This document shows positions 15,819 to 23,822 of a DNA stretch of 64,000 bases, one piece after another. A program made the position numbers and the translations under genes. The stretch is from contig NZ_QHLZ01000003.1 of the NCBI RefSeq assembly GCF_003185915.1, positions 1-64,000 on the forward strand, in the 5' to 3' direction. The DNA comes from Arthrobacter psychrochitiniphilus. Lineage in GTDB: Bacteria > Actinomycetota > Actinomycetes > Actinomycetales > Micrococcaceae. The notes below the pieces were generated by a model, which saw nothing but the letters and a program-made list of their open reading frames with translations, was not told the origin of the DNA and did not search any database. Each line of letters opens with the position of its first letter. Position 1 is the first letter of the stretch.

Positions 15819-16427
15819 ATGACCGAGATTGCCCCAGTTACCCTCCAGGGTAAGTACGTAACGCTTGAGCCGCTGAGTCTGGAACATCATGAGGGTTTGG
15901 TGGCTGCTGCCTCAGACGGGGAGTTGTGGAACCTTTGGTACACCTCCGTTCCGAGGCCAGAGGCAATGAGCCAGGAGATTCAGCGGCGTCTTGCCCTCCA
16001 AGAGGTCGGCTCCATGCTGCCGTTCACCATAAGACTCAACGATCCGGAGACGGGAGAGCCTGGGCAGGTCATCGGCATGACTACCTACATGAACATTGAC
16101 GCAGGCGTGCCTCGCTTGGAGATTGGCTCCACGTGGAATGCCGCGAGCGTGCAAGGTAGCGGCACCAACCCAGACGCCAAGCGGCTGCTTCTAGGGCACG
16201 CCTTTGAAAGTCTGGGCTGTGTGGCCGTTGAATTCCGCACGCACTGGATGAACATGCAATCACGCGGAGCCATTGCCCGGCTCGGCGCCAAACAGGACGG
16301 CGTGCTGCGCGCGCACATCCGCATGGCTGATGGCTCGTTGCGGGACACAGCGGTCTTCTCCATTCTGGCTGCCGAATGGCCGCAAGTGCGCAACGGCCTT
16401 GACTACCGATTGGCCAAAAAGCGGTGA
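15819..16427 (+). CDS. GNAT-family acetyltransferase (RimJ/RimL type)
   Basis: A 202-residue acetyltransferase of the RimJ/RimL subgroup, which moves acetyl from acetyl-CoA to an amino group; the target is not known. It opens with the typical TLQGKYVTLEPLSLEHHEGL. The GQVIGMTTYMNID, RLEIGSTW and NPDAKRLLLGHAFESLGC blocks form the acetyl-CoA-binding core, and RTHWMNMQSRGAIARLGA the C-terminal part. ATG 15819 lies 6 bases after TAGGGT, so the mRNA is probably leaderless. Its stop overlaps the next start by 4 bases, so it is co-transcribed with the phosphatase gene. Confidence 0.85.
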   Translation: MTEIAPVTLQGKYVTLEPLSLEHHEGLVAAASDGELWNLWYTSVPRPEAMSQEIQRRLALQEVGSMLPFTIRLNDPETGEPGQVIGMTTYMNIDAGVPRLEIGSTWNAASVQGSGTNPDAKRLLLGHAFESLGCVAVEFRTHWMNMQSRGAIARLGAKQDGVLRAHIRMADGSLRDTAVFSILAAEWPQVRNGLDYRLAKKR

Positions 16428-17110
16428 CTGGGCCGCAGTGGGAGGGGGCCGTCAATGCGCATCTGCTTGCAGGCGATATTTACCGGATGGGACGCAGCGA
16501 GTGGCTCACCGAACGTGGCTGGAGAGAACTGTACACTGACGGCGTCCGTACCGTCATTGACCTGCGCAACTCTGGCGAGCGTAAGCACAGGCCCAGCGAC
16601 CCGGTGGTGAGTGAGGCCGCCAAGGCGGGGTTCAACGTGGTCCATTCACCCACGGAGGACCCTGAGCATCCACGTTATCGGGACCACTTCCATCCTTATA
16701 TGAACCACCCACGGCTCTATGCAGACATGCTGGAGATGTTTCCGGAACGGGTGGCGGCCGTGTTCAAGGAATTAGCTGCGGCAAAGGGCAAGGTGGTGAT
16801 TCATTGCTCGGCCGGGCGGGATAGGACCGGGCTCATTGCCACGTTGCTATTGATGTTATTGGGGCAGGCGGAGTTGGCGGTTGCGGAGGACGAACGGGCC
16901 ACACGGGGTATTAATGAGTGGCATTTGGTGGCCCCCGTGAAACATCCCTATGAACGGCATCTGGAGGCGGGAGAGCTCTCCGCGGTGGTGCAGGGGCGCG
17001 GGCAGGCTGTGGAGAATTTTGTTGAGGGAGTGAATGTTCGGGCGTTCCTTCTGGCCAATGGTGTCACTGCGGTGGAGATTGAGGCTGTGATTGCCCGCAG
17101 CCGCCGGTAG
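16424..17110 (+). CDS. Tyrosine/serine protein phosphatase family protein
   Basis: A 228-residue phosphatase of the bacterial Y_phosphatase3 group. The catalytic P-loop HCSAGRDRTG lies near residue 127, with the nucleophilic Cys and the general Arg of the Cx5R motif; the following Asp-Arg is typical of this family and of lipid or sugar phosphatases. N-terminal IYRMGRSEWLT and VRTVIDLRNSGE are also conserved. The substrate may be phosphoprotein or phosphoinositide and cannot be decided. It overlaps the GNAT gene by 4 bases (GTGA). Confidence 0.85.
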   Translation: MTGPQWEGAVNAHLLAGDIYRMGRSEWLTERGWRELYTDGVRTVIDLRNSGERKHRPSDPVVSEAAKAGFNVVHSPTEDPEHPRYRDHFHPYMNHPRLYADMLEMFPERVAAVFKELAAAKGKVVIHCSAGRDRTGLIATLLLMLLGQAELAVAEDERATRGINEWHLVAPVKHPYERHLEAGELSAVVQGRGQAVENFVEGVNVRAFLLANGVTAVEIEAVIARSRR

Positions 17111-17182
17111 CGCTGTGGCGGGGGAGGGCTGGCAGGGAACATCTGGCGGGCGAGGGTCTGGATGTCTCCTAGACTGATCCGC

Positions 17183-17857
17183 ATGCACAATCCCACATTG
17201 AAGAAGACTGCCAGTGCCAATTCTAAAAAGATGGTGGCGCTGATTGCCGCACTGGTGGTGGTGATAGTGGGCATTGTTTGGGCGGTGCTGGTGCTGATAC
17301 CTGAAACGGATTCCAGTGGAGATCCAGACGCGGTGGCAGCCCCTGATGCTAGCAAGGCGCAGAGCCGTGAATGGACTGGAACCATGGAGTTCAACGGTGA
17401 AACCATGGATGTGACACTCTTTGGCGATAAGGCGCCGGCCGCGGTGGCCTCATTTCTTCACTTGGCCGAGACGGACTTCTTTTCCGGTACCACCTGCCAC
17501 CGACTGACCACGGGCGGCTTCGATATTTTGCAGTGCGGTGACCCCACCGCCACAGGCGCCGGTGGGCCTGGCTACGAGTTTGGCCCCATTGAAAACGCGC
17601 CCTCAGACAATGTGTATCAACGCGGCACCCTCGCCATGGCGCGAACCAGCTCACCGAACAGTCACGGTAGTCAGTTCTTCATTGTCTACGGGGACACCAG
17701 CATTGGCCGGGACGCCGCCGGGGGATACACGGTATTTGGTGAAGTGAACGGCGGCTTAGATGCTGTGGAAAAAGTAGCTGACCAGGGAACATCAAATGGT
17801 CAGCAAGACGGGCCGCCCGCAGCCCCCGCCGTGTTGGGGACCATGCGTTTCGAGTAG
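17183..17857 (+). CDS. Membrane-anchored cyclophilin-type peptidyl-prolyl isomerase
   Basis: A 224-residue protein with one N-terminal membrane helix (MVALIAALVVVIVGIVWAVLVLI) and an outward cyclophilin domain that speeds proline isomerisation in exported proteins. The domain starts near TGTMEFNGETMDVTLF; GTTCHRLTTGGFDILQCGDP, the MART-x-PNSHGSQFFI active-site stretch and YTVFGEVNGGLDAV are all recognisable. ATG 17183 is chosen over 17162 because TAGACT ends 7 bases before it, a leaderless arrangement. Confidence 0.88.
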   Translation: MHNPTLKKTASANSKKMVALIAALVVVIVGIVWAVLVLIPETDSSGDPDAVAAPDASKAQSREWTGTMEFNGETMDVTLFGDKAPAAVASFLHLAETDFFSGTTCHRLTTGGFDILQCGDPTATGAGGPGYEFGPIENAPSDNVYQRGTLAMARTSSPNSHGSQFFIVYGDTSIGRDAAGGYTVFGEVNGGLDAVEKVADQGTSNGQQDGPPAAPAVLGTMRFE

Positions 17858-17935
17858 GAGGGGCTGGCAGGCTCGGTGCTCAGTGTCTGGTGGTGCTAGC
17901 GGCCCAGTGCCAGGTGTCATATAGCGCTGGTGGTG

Positions 17936-18493
17936 TCAGCGCTGACCTGCCCCGACCAGAGCCGGACCTGATCCGCTCGGGACGGGTTGGAGCGTCTCGC
18001 CGAGCTCTTCGTTGAACACGAAGTACCTGTAGGCCAGGAAGCGGAAAATGGTGGCCAGAACCAGGCCCACCACGCCGCCGGCAATGAAGTCTGCCGTGAA
18101 GGTGGTGTATCCCAGAACATAGCGGGAGATGACCTGGCAGGCCAGCACAATGCCAAGGCCTAGCCCGTTCATCAGCAGAAATAGTGCAAATTCTTTCCAT
18201 ACCCGCTCGGAACGGCGGTGGCGGAAAGTCCAGTACCGGCTGGCGAACCAGGCGAACAAGGTGGCGATGATGGTAGAGACCACGCGGGCCTTGATGGTGC
18301 CATCTGACATGGGGCCGTGCCACAGCAACGTGTAGATCCCGTTGTCTATAAACCAGCCCAGACCGCCCACTGCGCCAAACTTAAGCACCTCGCGCCACAG
18401 CAGGGCAATGAGGTTGGACATTTTCGTAATCAAGCGAGGTCCTTCCGGCGATTCGGGAGTTCCGGCGCCGCCCTCGCCGCCAGTGTTATGCAT
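17936..18493 (-). CDS. GtrA-family membrane protein
   Basis: A small membrane protein with four helices, as in GtrA/DPMS-associated proteins that are thought to move polyprenyl-linked sugars across the membrane. FGAVGGLGWFIDNGIYTLLW is the first helix, ARVVSTIIATLFAWFASRYWTF the second, with the conserved N/S-R-x-W-T-F, and FRFLAYRYFVF the end of the fourth. The N-terminus is uncertain: ATG 18421 would give a more typical 161 residues, and no ribosome site supports 18493. The Pro/Ser tail is not conserved. No glycosyltransferase lies beside it. Confidence 0.8.
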   Translation of the reverse strand: MHNTGGEGGAGTPESPEGPRLITKMSNLIALLWREVLKFGAVGGLGWFIDNGIYTLLWHGPMSDGTIKARVVSTIIATLFAWFASRYWTFRHRRSERVWKEFALFLLMNGLGLGIVLACQVISRYVLGYTTFTADFIAGGVVGLVLATIFRFLAYRYFVFNEELGETLQPVPSGSGPALVGAGQR

Positions 18494-18800
18494 CACAATT
18501 TAGCATTGAGACTGCAAAAAGTCGCCCCCGCAGCCCAACTGAGTGGCAAATGATCCTTTTGTGACGCAGCGCACTAACGGTAGGGCGCTGTGCGTGTGCG
18601 TGTCTGAGGTAATGGGGAGAGGTGGGGGCCAGAAACAGAGGAGTAGGCTGTGGCTGCCTTCGCAAAAGTACTGAGCGCAACCGGGCAAACGCCGCGGCAC
18701 TGAACTTTCGCTGTTGCCGGAACCGCCGGTGAAACTACAGCCGGGGAGGGTACGTTGGTAGGAGCACCGGCTGGACCGGTTCCCAGAGACTCGAGGTATT
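18494..18800. other. Intergenic region between gtrA-like gene and secA2
   Basis: I see no gene. A small hairpin (CAGCGC/GCGCTG near 18570) is present. The GC-rich segment 18700-18790 resembles a structured leader, but I could not match it to a known riboswitch class. Confidence 0.35.
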
Positions 18801-21176
18801 TTGCGCCTGCCTAACAAGTTCAAGAACTGGCTCTTCAACGCCCCAGGGGTTGTAGACACCAGCGGCCTCGGTGGCGTTGTCAGCAAAGCCGTCCAACGTG
18901 CTGCTAGCCGTGGCGCCGCGCCCGAGCAGATCGAGGCGCTGCTGCAGAAGCTTCGTTCCGCCGCCCCCTCTGGGAGCAGTTCCGCCGCCTCCTCTGGGAG
19001 CAGTCCCGCGGCTTCATGGAGCAATCAGGAACTCGAGGACTATTTATTTGCTGCCTCAGTGACAGCAACCAGGGCCCTAGGCATGACACCCTTTGACACC
19101 CAGCTGCTGGCCGCCGCCAACATGCTGCGCGGCACCGTGGTGGAGATGGACACTGGAGAAGGTAAAACTCTGGTGGGTGCGCTGGTGGCTGGAGCCCATG
19201 CCCTGTGCGGGCGCCACGTTCATGTTCTGACCGTCAACGACTACCTTGCCCGGCGAGACGCCGCGTGGATGGGCCCGTTCTTTGCGCGTCTAGGTGTCAC
19301 GGCGGCCGCGGTGACCGAGGGTATGGAGTCGGAGGACCGCCGCCGCGCCCATGCATCCGACATTGTCTATGTCTCCGTCAATGAGCTTGGCTTCGATGTG
19401 CTGCGGGACCGCACGTGCACCGAGCCGGAACAAGCCATGGTGCAGCCCTTCGAGGTGTGCATTGTGGATGAAATTGATTCGGTCCTGGTGGATGAGGCAA
19501 CGCTTCCGCTGGTCCTGGCCGGCCGGGCACGCAGTGAATTGCAGTCCGTTGACGTGGCGGACTTCGTCAAAACGCTCCACGCAGGCCGCGACTACACCGT
19601 TGAATCCGACAAGCGGAACGTGTCCCTGACGGACGCCGGGCTAGCCAAAGTGGAGGTGAGGTGGCCCGGCGTCGAACTTTATTCCAGTGAAGGCACGCCG
19701 CTGTTTTCCTCCATCAACACGGCCCTGCACGCCGAGGTTTTGTTGCAGCGCGACGTTGACTACATTGTCCGTGACGGCAAAGCCGAGATTGTCTCCGATT
19801 CTCGCGGCCGGGTTGCAGCGTTGCAGCGTTGGCCGGACGGTTTGCAGGCCGCCGTGGAAACGAAGGAGGGCCTGAACGCGACGGAGCAGGGCGAGGTACT
19901 GGACCAACTGCTGGTGCGGGACCTCATTAAGTCGTTCAAGTCCGTGACGGGTATGAGCGGCACGGCCGTGGCGGTTTCGGAGTACCTGCGCACGCACTAT
20001 GAGCTGGATGCTGGCCGGATCGAATCCCACAAGTCGTGCATCCGCCAGGACCTGCCTGAGAAGATTTATGCCACCGCCGGGCAGCGCGATGCCGCCGTCA
20101 TTCAGGCGGTCCAGGACGCCCATGCCACCGGCCAGCCCGTTCTGGTGGGCACCCACAACGTGGCCACTTCGGAGCGGTTTGCCACACTTTTTCAGGCCGC
20201 CGGCATCGACTGTCAGGTCCTGAATGCTCGCAATGACAGCGCGGAGGCGCAGGTAATCGCCCAGGCCGGGCGGCGTGGCACCGTCACGGTCTCGACCCAG
20301 ATGGCCGGTCGCGGCACGGACATTCTGCTCGGTGGATCGCCGGCGGACCCGGCGGCGCACAAGGAGGTCGCGGCGCTGGGCGGCCTGTTGGTGGTCATCG
20401 TGGGCCGGTTCTACTCGCCGCGGTTGGACTCCCAGCTGCGGGGCCGGGCCGGGCGGCAGGGTGATCCCGGCGCCAGTATTATCTTCTCCAGCATGGAGGA
20501 TCCCGCCGCCAATGGTGAGGAGGCGCACGGTCTAGAACTCACGGATGCTGTTGCCCAAGACTTGGACGACGCCGGACTGGTCACCAAGGCGGGCGTGTCC
20601 ACGTTGTTGGACCGGGCGCAGCGGCTCGCGGAACAGGAACGCTTCACCACGCAGCAAAACTCGTGGAAGTACAACGAGTTGATCGCCTACCAGCGCAGGG
20701 TGGTGCTGGCCGAACGGGACCGTTTCCTGCGCACCCCGGGAGCGGCACTGGATGCGTTGGATGCCATTGCCGAAGGCCCCCGGCTGGATGAACTCCTCAA
20801 AGCCGTGGGGGAGGAGGAGCTGGCCCGCGTGTGCAAGGCCGTAATGCTCTTTGTGCTGGACGGGATGTGGAGCGATCACTTGGCCCAGTTGTCTGAGCAG
20901 CGGGCCGCGATCCACTTGCGGGCGCTGGGGCGGCAGAACCCGTTGGATGAATTCCGGCGCGAAACCATCAGAGTCTTTGAGGGCTTCCTCGACGACGCCC
21001 GAGCAGAAGCCCTCACCACTGTTGAAGAGCTGGACGTGGTGGACGGGCACGTGGACTTAGACGCGGCCGGAGTGCGCAGCGGCTCCACCACCTGGACGTA
21101 TGTGGTGGATGAGAACCCCTTCGGCAACCCGGGAGACCAAGCCATTAAGTGGTTGTTGAAAAAGTTGGGAAAATAG
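18801..21176 (+). CDS. secA2: Accessory Sec translocase ATPase SecA2
   Basis: A 791-residue SecA-type motor ATPase that drives export of a subset of proteins. It is shorter than SecA1 (about 900) and lacks the C-terminal zinc-binding tail, as SecA2 proteins do. Walker A is TGEGKT near residue 118, Walker B is VDEIDSVLVDEA near 220, and the second helicase half shows STQMAGRGTDI and QLRGRAGRQGDPG. A low-complexity Ser/Ala insert (about residues 53-75) near the N-terminus is unusual. The start is TTG 18801 with GAGG upstream. No aps or accessory Sec genes lie nearby, as in mycobacteria and relatives. Confidence 0.92.
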   Translation: MRLPNKFKNWLFNAPGVVDTSGLGGVVSKAVQRAASRGAAPEQIEALLQKLRSAAPSGSSSAASSGSSPAASWSNQELEDYLFAASVTATRALGMTPFDTQLLAAANMLRGTVVEMDTGEGKTLVGALVAGAHALCGRHVHVLTVNDYLARRDAAWMGPFFARLGVTAAAVTEGMESEDRRRAHASDIVYVSVNELGFDVLRDRTCTEPEQAMVQPFEVCIVDEIDSVLVDEATLPLVLAGRARSELQSVDVADFVKTLHAGRDYTVESDKRNVSLTDAGLAKVEVRWPGVELYSSEGTPLFSSINTALHAEVLLQRDVDYIVRDGKAEIVSDSRGRVAALQRWPDGLQAAVETKEGLNATEQGEVLDQLLVRDLIKSFKSVTGMSGTAVAVSEYLRTHYELDAGRIESHKSCIRQDLPEKIYATAGQRDAAVIQAVQDAHATGQPVLVGTHNVATSERFATLFQAAGIDCQVLNARNDSAEAQVIAQAGRRGTVTVSTQMAGRGTDILLGGSPADPAAHKEVAALGGLLVVIVGRFYSPRLDSQLRGRAGRQGDPGASIIFSSMEDPAANGEEAHGLELTDAVAQDLDDAGLVTKAGVSTLLDRAQRLAEQERFTTQQNSWKYNELIAYQRRVVLAERDRFLRTPGAALDALDAIAEGPRLDELLKAVGEEELARVCKAVMLFVLDGMWSDHLAQLSEQRAAIHLRALGRQNPLDEFRRETIRVFEGFLDDARAEALTTVEELDVVDGHVDLDAAGVRSGSTTWTYVVDENPFGNPGDQAIKWLLKKLGK

Positions 21177-21247
21177 CTTCCATCCAACGCCGTGACCCGT
21201 GAATACTTGAGAAAAACACAGTCACGTTCCGGCAGGAGACCCGCGCC

Positions 21248-21814
21248 ATGGCCAAGCTCATTTACGCCACATTAACGTCACTGGACGGCTACCTCGAGGA
21301 CCGCGAAGGCAGTTTCACGTGGGCCATGCCAGATGAGGAGGTCCATGGCTATGTCAATGAGTTAGAACGAGGCATTGGCACCTACCTTTACGGGCGCCGC
21401 CTCTACGAAACCATGAAGGTGTGGGAGCAGATCTACCACCAGCCGGAACAAAATTCCGTGATGCAAGAATACGCCGAAATCTGGCACGGAACGGACAAAG
21501 TTGTTTTCTCCGCAACGCTTGAAAGCGTGAATACGGAACGGACCCGCCTGGAGCGCACCTTTGATCCGGAGGCCATCCGCACGCTCAAGGCCGGCTCGTC
21601 CATGGACATCTCCGTAGGCGGAGCTAACCTTGCCGCCCACGCATTGCGGGCGGGGCTGGTTGATGAGATCCACATGTTCCTCTCACCCATTGTTGTTGGA
21701 GGGGGCAAAGCCATGCTGCCGCCTAATTACGCAACCCGGCTGGAACTGCTGGGCCAGCGCGCCTTTGGCAACGGCGTCGTGCATCTCCACTACACAGTCT
21801 CCAGTGCCGGGTGA
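21248..21814 (+). CDS. Dihydrofolate-reductase-like (RibD C-terminal) protein
   Basis: A 188-residue protein of the RibD_C/DHFR superfamily, presumed to be an NADPH-dependent reductase of unknown substrate. LIYATLTSLDGYLEDREGSF is the family opening. TYLYGRRLYETM and KVVFSATLESV follow, then DISVGGANLAAHALRAGLVDEIHMFLSPIVVGGGKAM, which carries the nucleotide-binding Gly-Gly and the conserved D-E. Stand-alone copies like this are common in actinobacteria and are not the riboflavin enzyme. GCAGGAG sits upstream of the ATG. Confidence 0.82.
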   Translation: MAKLIYATLTSLDGYLEDREGSFTWAMPDEEVHGYVNELERGIGTYLYGRRLYETMKVWEQIYHQPEQNSVMQEYAEIWHGTDKVVFSATLESVNTERTRLERTFDPEAIRTLKAGSSMDISVGGANLAAHALRAGLVDEIHMFLSPIVVGGGKAMLPPNYATRLELLGQRAFGNGVVHLHYTVSSAG

Positions 21815-21824
21815 CTGCGCGCGG

Positions 21825-22583
21825 CTAGCGGGCCAGCATTCCCCACACCAGCCATGCCGAGACCGCGGCGGACCCTGCAATCACCGCCGCAAATCCACTG
21901 AGCCAAATGAACGACGGCGCGCCTGTCGCCTGAGCCAGAAGGTAGGCATCGGAGCTGGCAAGCTGAGTGCGGCGGCGCGTATGGACGGCTGCCACCTTAA
22001 AGAAGTCGCGCACGGAGCCCACGCCCAGGGCTATTCCCAGTACCAAAACAGCCCAGCTGACAGTCCGCGCATCCGCGAACATGACAAGGGTTTGGGCTAT
22101 GCCAGCACTCAGTAACGCCACTACAATCCCCGTGAAATTGCGCAAAAACAACAACGCCACCAACAGGATCAGGGCGCCGATGGAGGCTGCAGCACCGGCC
22201 CAGCCAGCAGAAACAGACCAAACCAGTGCCAGCCCAACTACTGCCGGGGCCGGATAACCCCAGAAACCTGACCAGGTGGCACTGAAACCGCGCCGTCCGC
22301 TGCTCACCAGCTGGCCGGAATGGTCCAGTCCAATCTTGAGCCCGTGCACCACGCGCCCCGTCATGAGTGCTGCAAAGGCGTGGCCAAGCTCGTGCACAAA
22401 CGTCACATAGAGCCCAAACCAGCGCCACGTTACCCGCGGGATACTCACAATGACGGCAACGGCCACAATGCCGAGCAGGATTCCGGCAGGGACACTTAAA
22501 GGATCCGTGCGGGTGAAGCCTGCCAGTACCGCGTTCCACCAAGTGGACGCGGCATTTGTGATCTGTTGCGCTGCGTTGTTCAT
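21825..22583 (-). CDS. M50-family membrane metallopeptidase
   Basis: A membrane zinc protease of the M50B type. The zinc motif HELGHAFAALMTGR lies in the second of about six hydrophobic segments. The second-ligand region is less clear because the family uses a later N-P-D-G that I do not see, so substrates and activity are unsure. ATG 22583 is preferred over 22601: TACTCT ends 6 bases upstream, a leaderless arrangement. It converges on the DHFR-like gene, 10 bases apart. Confidence 0.75.
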   Translation of the reverse strand: MNNAAQQITNAASTWWNAVLAGFTRTDPLSVPAGILLGIVAVAVIVSIPRVTWRWFGLYVTFVHELGHAFAALMTGRVVHGLKIGLDHSGQLVSSGRRGFSATWSGFWGYPAPAVVGLALVWSVSAGWAGAAASIGALILLVALLFLRNFTGIVVALLSAGIAQTLVMFADARTVSWAVLVLGIALGVGSVRDFFKVAAVHTRRRTQLASSDAYLLAQATGAPSFIWLSGFAAVIAGSAAVSAWLVWGMLAR

Positions 22584-22698
22584 TCCTGAAGAGTAGAGCA
22601 TCCAGTGCGGTCTCTTGGCACCCAGACCTCCTGCGGTGGTGCTCTGGCGAGGTGCGTCTTTGCCCCCTGAACAGGACTACGGGGATAAGCTGGCAGGC

Positions 22699-23010
22699 GT
22701 GAGTCACATCCCGAAAGCAACGCGCCGTTTTGAAATGACCCTCAGCAAGCCGAAGCTGGGCTGGTATCCCAGGCCCACGGTGGTGGTCAGTGGAGACGCT
22801 CAACCCGCCCAGTGGGGTACCCGGAATTGGAAAGTCCCTGAGGCACAGGAGCTCACAGTCACAGTGTTCTTATTCAACCGGTTGTGGAAGTACGGAGAAG
22901 CGAGCTTTGTTCTGCGCCCTGGAGCTGACGGACCCTTTTACTACCGGGCACCGTGGTTGCCGTTCGGCCAGGGGCGGATCAACAACGCATCAGCTGCTCT
23001 TAGGAATTGA
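22699..23010 (+). CDS. Hypothetical protein, about 103 residues
   Basis: A small soluble protein I cannot assign. Residues 15-35 (LSKPKLGWYPRPTVVVSGD) and 45-75 (PEAQELTVTVFLFNRLWKYG) look like beta-strands of a compact domain. GTG 22699 is chosen because TAAGCT ends exactly 7 bases before it, as in other leaderless genes here. Its 3' end overlaps the end of the convergent membrane-protein gene by 21 bases. Confidence 0.5.
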   Translation: MSHIPKATRRFEMTLSKPKLGWYPRPTVVVSGDAQPAQWGTRNWKVPEAQELTVTVFLFNRLWKYGEASFVLRPGADGPFYYRAPWLPFGQGRINNASAALRN

Positions 23011-23694
23011 GCCCCAACGGCCCCAGCCGTACAACGCCAGGAGTCCTTGCGCCAAGAATAGGAAGATCAGCACCGAACCACCGGCGGAGAGCGTTGTGCC
23101 CACAATTCCGGTCAGCGAGGCCGCCGCAATCAAGAACCAGCCCCATCGGGACCGCTGTGCCAGGCCCAGCAGTCCCGCTGGCAGCAAACCAAACAAGAAT
23201 CCGTTCAACGCCAGGATGCCCAGCACTCCAACGGGTGGCGTGCTGGCTGAAAATCTGAGGAAAATACTCAAGGTGGCTAGCAGCGATACGCCCGTATAGA
23301 GGATCGCCACGAGTAGCGGGAACAACAGATCCGAGGTTGCAAAGCGCCGCAACGTGAAGTCTCGGATCATTGAGTTAGCCGGCGGAAATTTTTGGAACAT
23401 GAGGAGGCCGTAAACTCCCACACCCGCAGTCAACACCAGGGTAATAACAAGGCTGATCAAAGTCAGAGCCAGTACCACTGTAGAACCACCTGCGGAGCTC
23501 ACATTGTTGATCAAAGCTGCTGCGCTTGCGCAGATGAAACCTGCCGCAACCAGCCACCAACCCAGCTGGTTCCGCCGGCCCAGAAGCGCCAAAGCAGCAC
23601 ACATCACGGCCACGCTCAGCACGTTCAAGGACACCACTATCACGCTGAGGGTTCCGGACGTACGGCAAAAAAGCAGATCGCTCATTCCATCCAT
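22990..23694 (-). CDS. Hypothetical polytopic membrane protein
   Basis: A 234-residue protein with about seven hydrophobic helices, no charged active-site motif, and many Gly/Ala/Leu/Ser residues. I do not recognise a family. The ATG has both GGAGG and, 6 bases upstream, TAGAGT, so it may be leaderless. It is separated from pta by a divergent intergenic region of about 130 bases. Confidence 0.6.
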   Translation of the reverse strand: MDGMSDLLFCRTSGTLSVIVVSLNVLSVAVMCAALALLGRRNQLGWWLVAAGFICASAAALINNVSSAGGSTVVLALTLISLVITLVLTAGVGVYGLLMFQKFPPANSMIRDFTLRRFATSDLLFPLLVAILYTGVSLLATLSIFLRFSASTPPVGVLGILALNGFLFGLLPAGLLGLAQRSRWGWFLIAAASLTGIVGTTLSAGGSVLIFLFLAQGLLALYGWGRWGSIPKSS

Positions 23695-23822
23695 GCCTCC
23701 ACTCTAAAGGGGGCACTGAACTTTGCTTACTTCTGGCAAATAGCGGGGTGATTCGTGCCGCAATTTGCCTCAGAAGTCACTGGAGAGTGCTTGGATTGGG
23801 AGATACCCGTGAAAGGCGGAAA

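Noticed and set aside
18700..18800. Riboswitch (cobalamin or c-di-AMP) before secA2
   Set aside because: A few short motifs look similar, but the B12 box and the ydaO core are absent, and secA2 is not a usual target.
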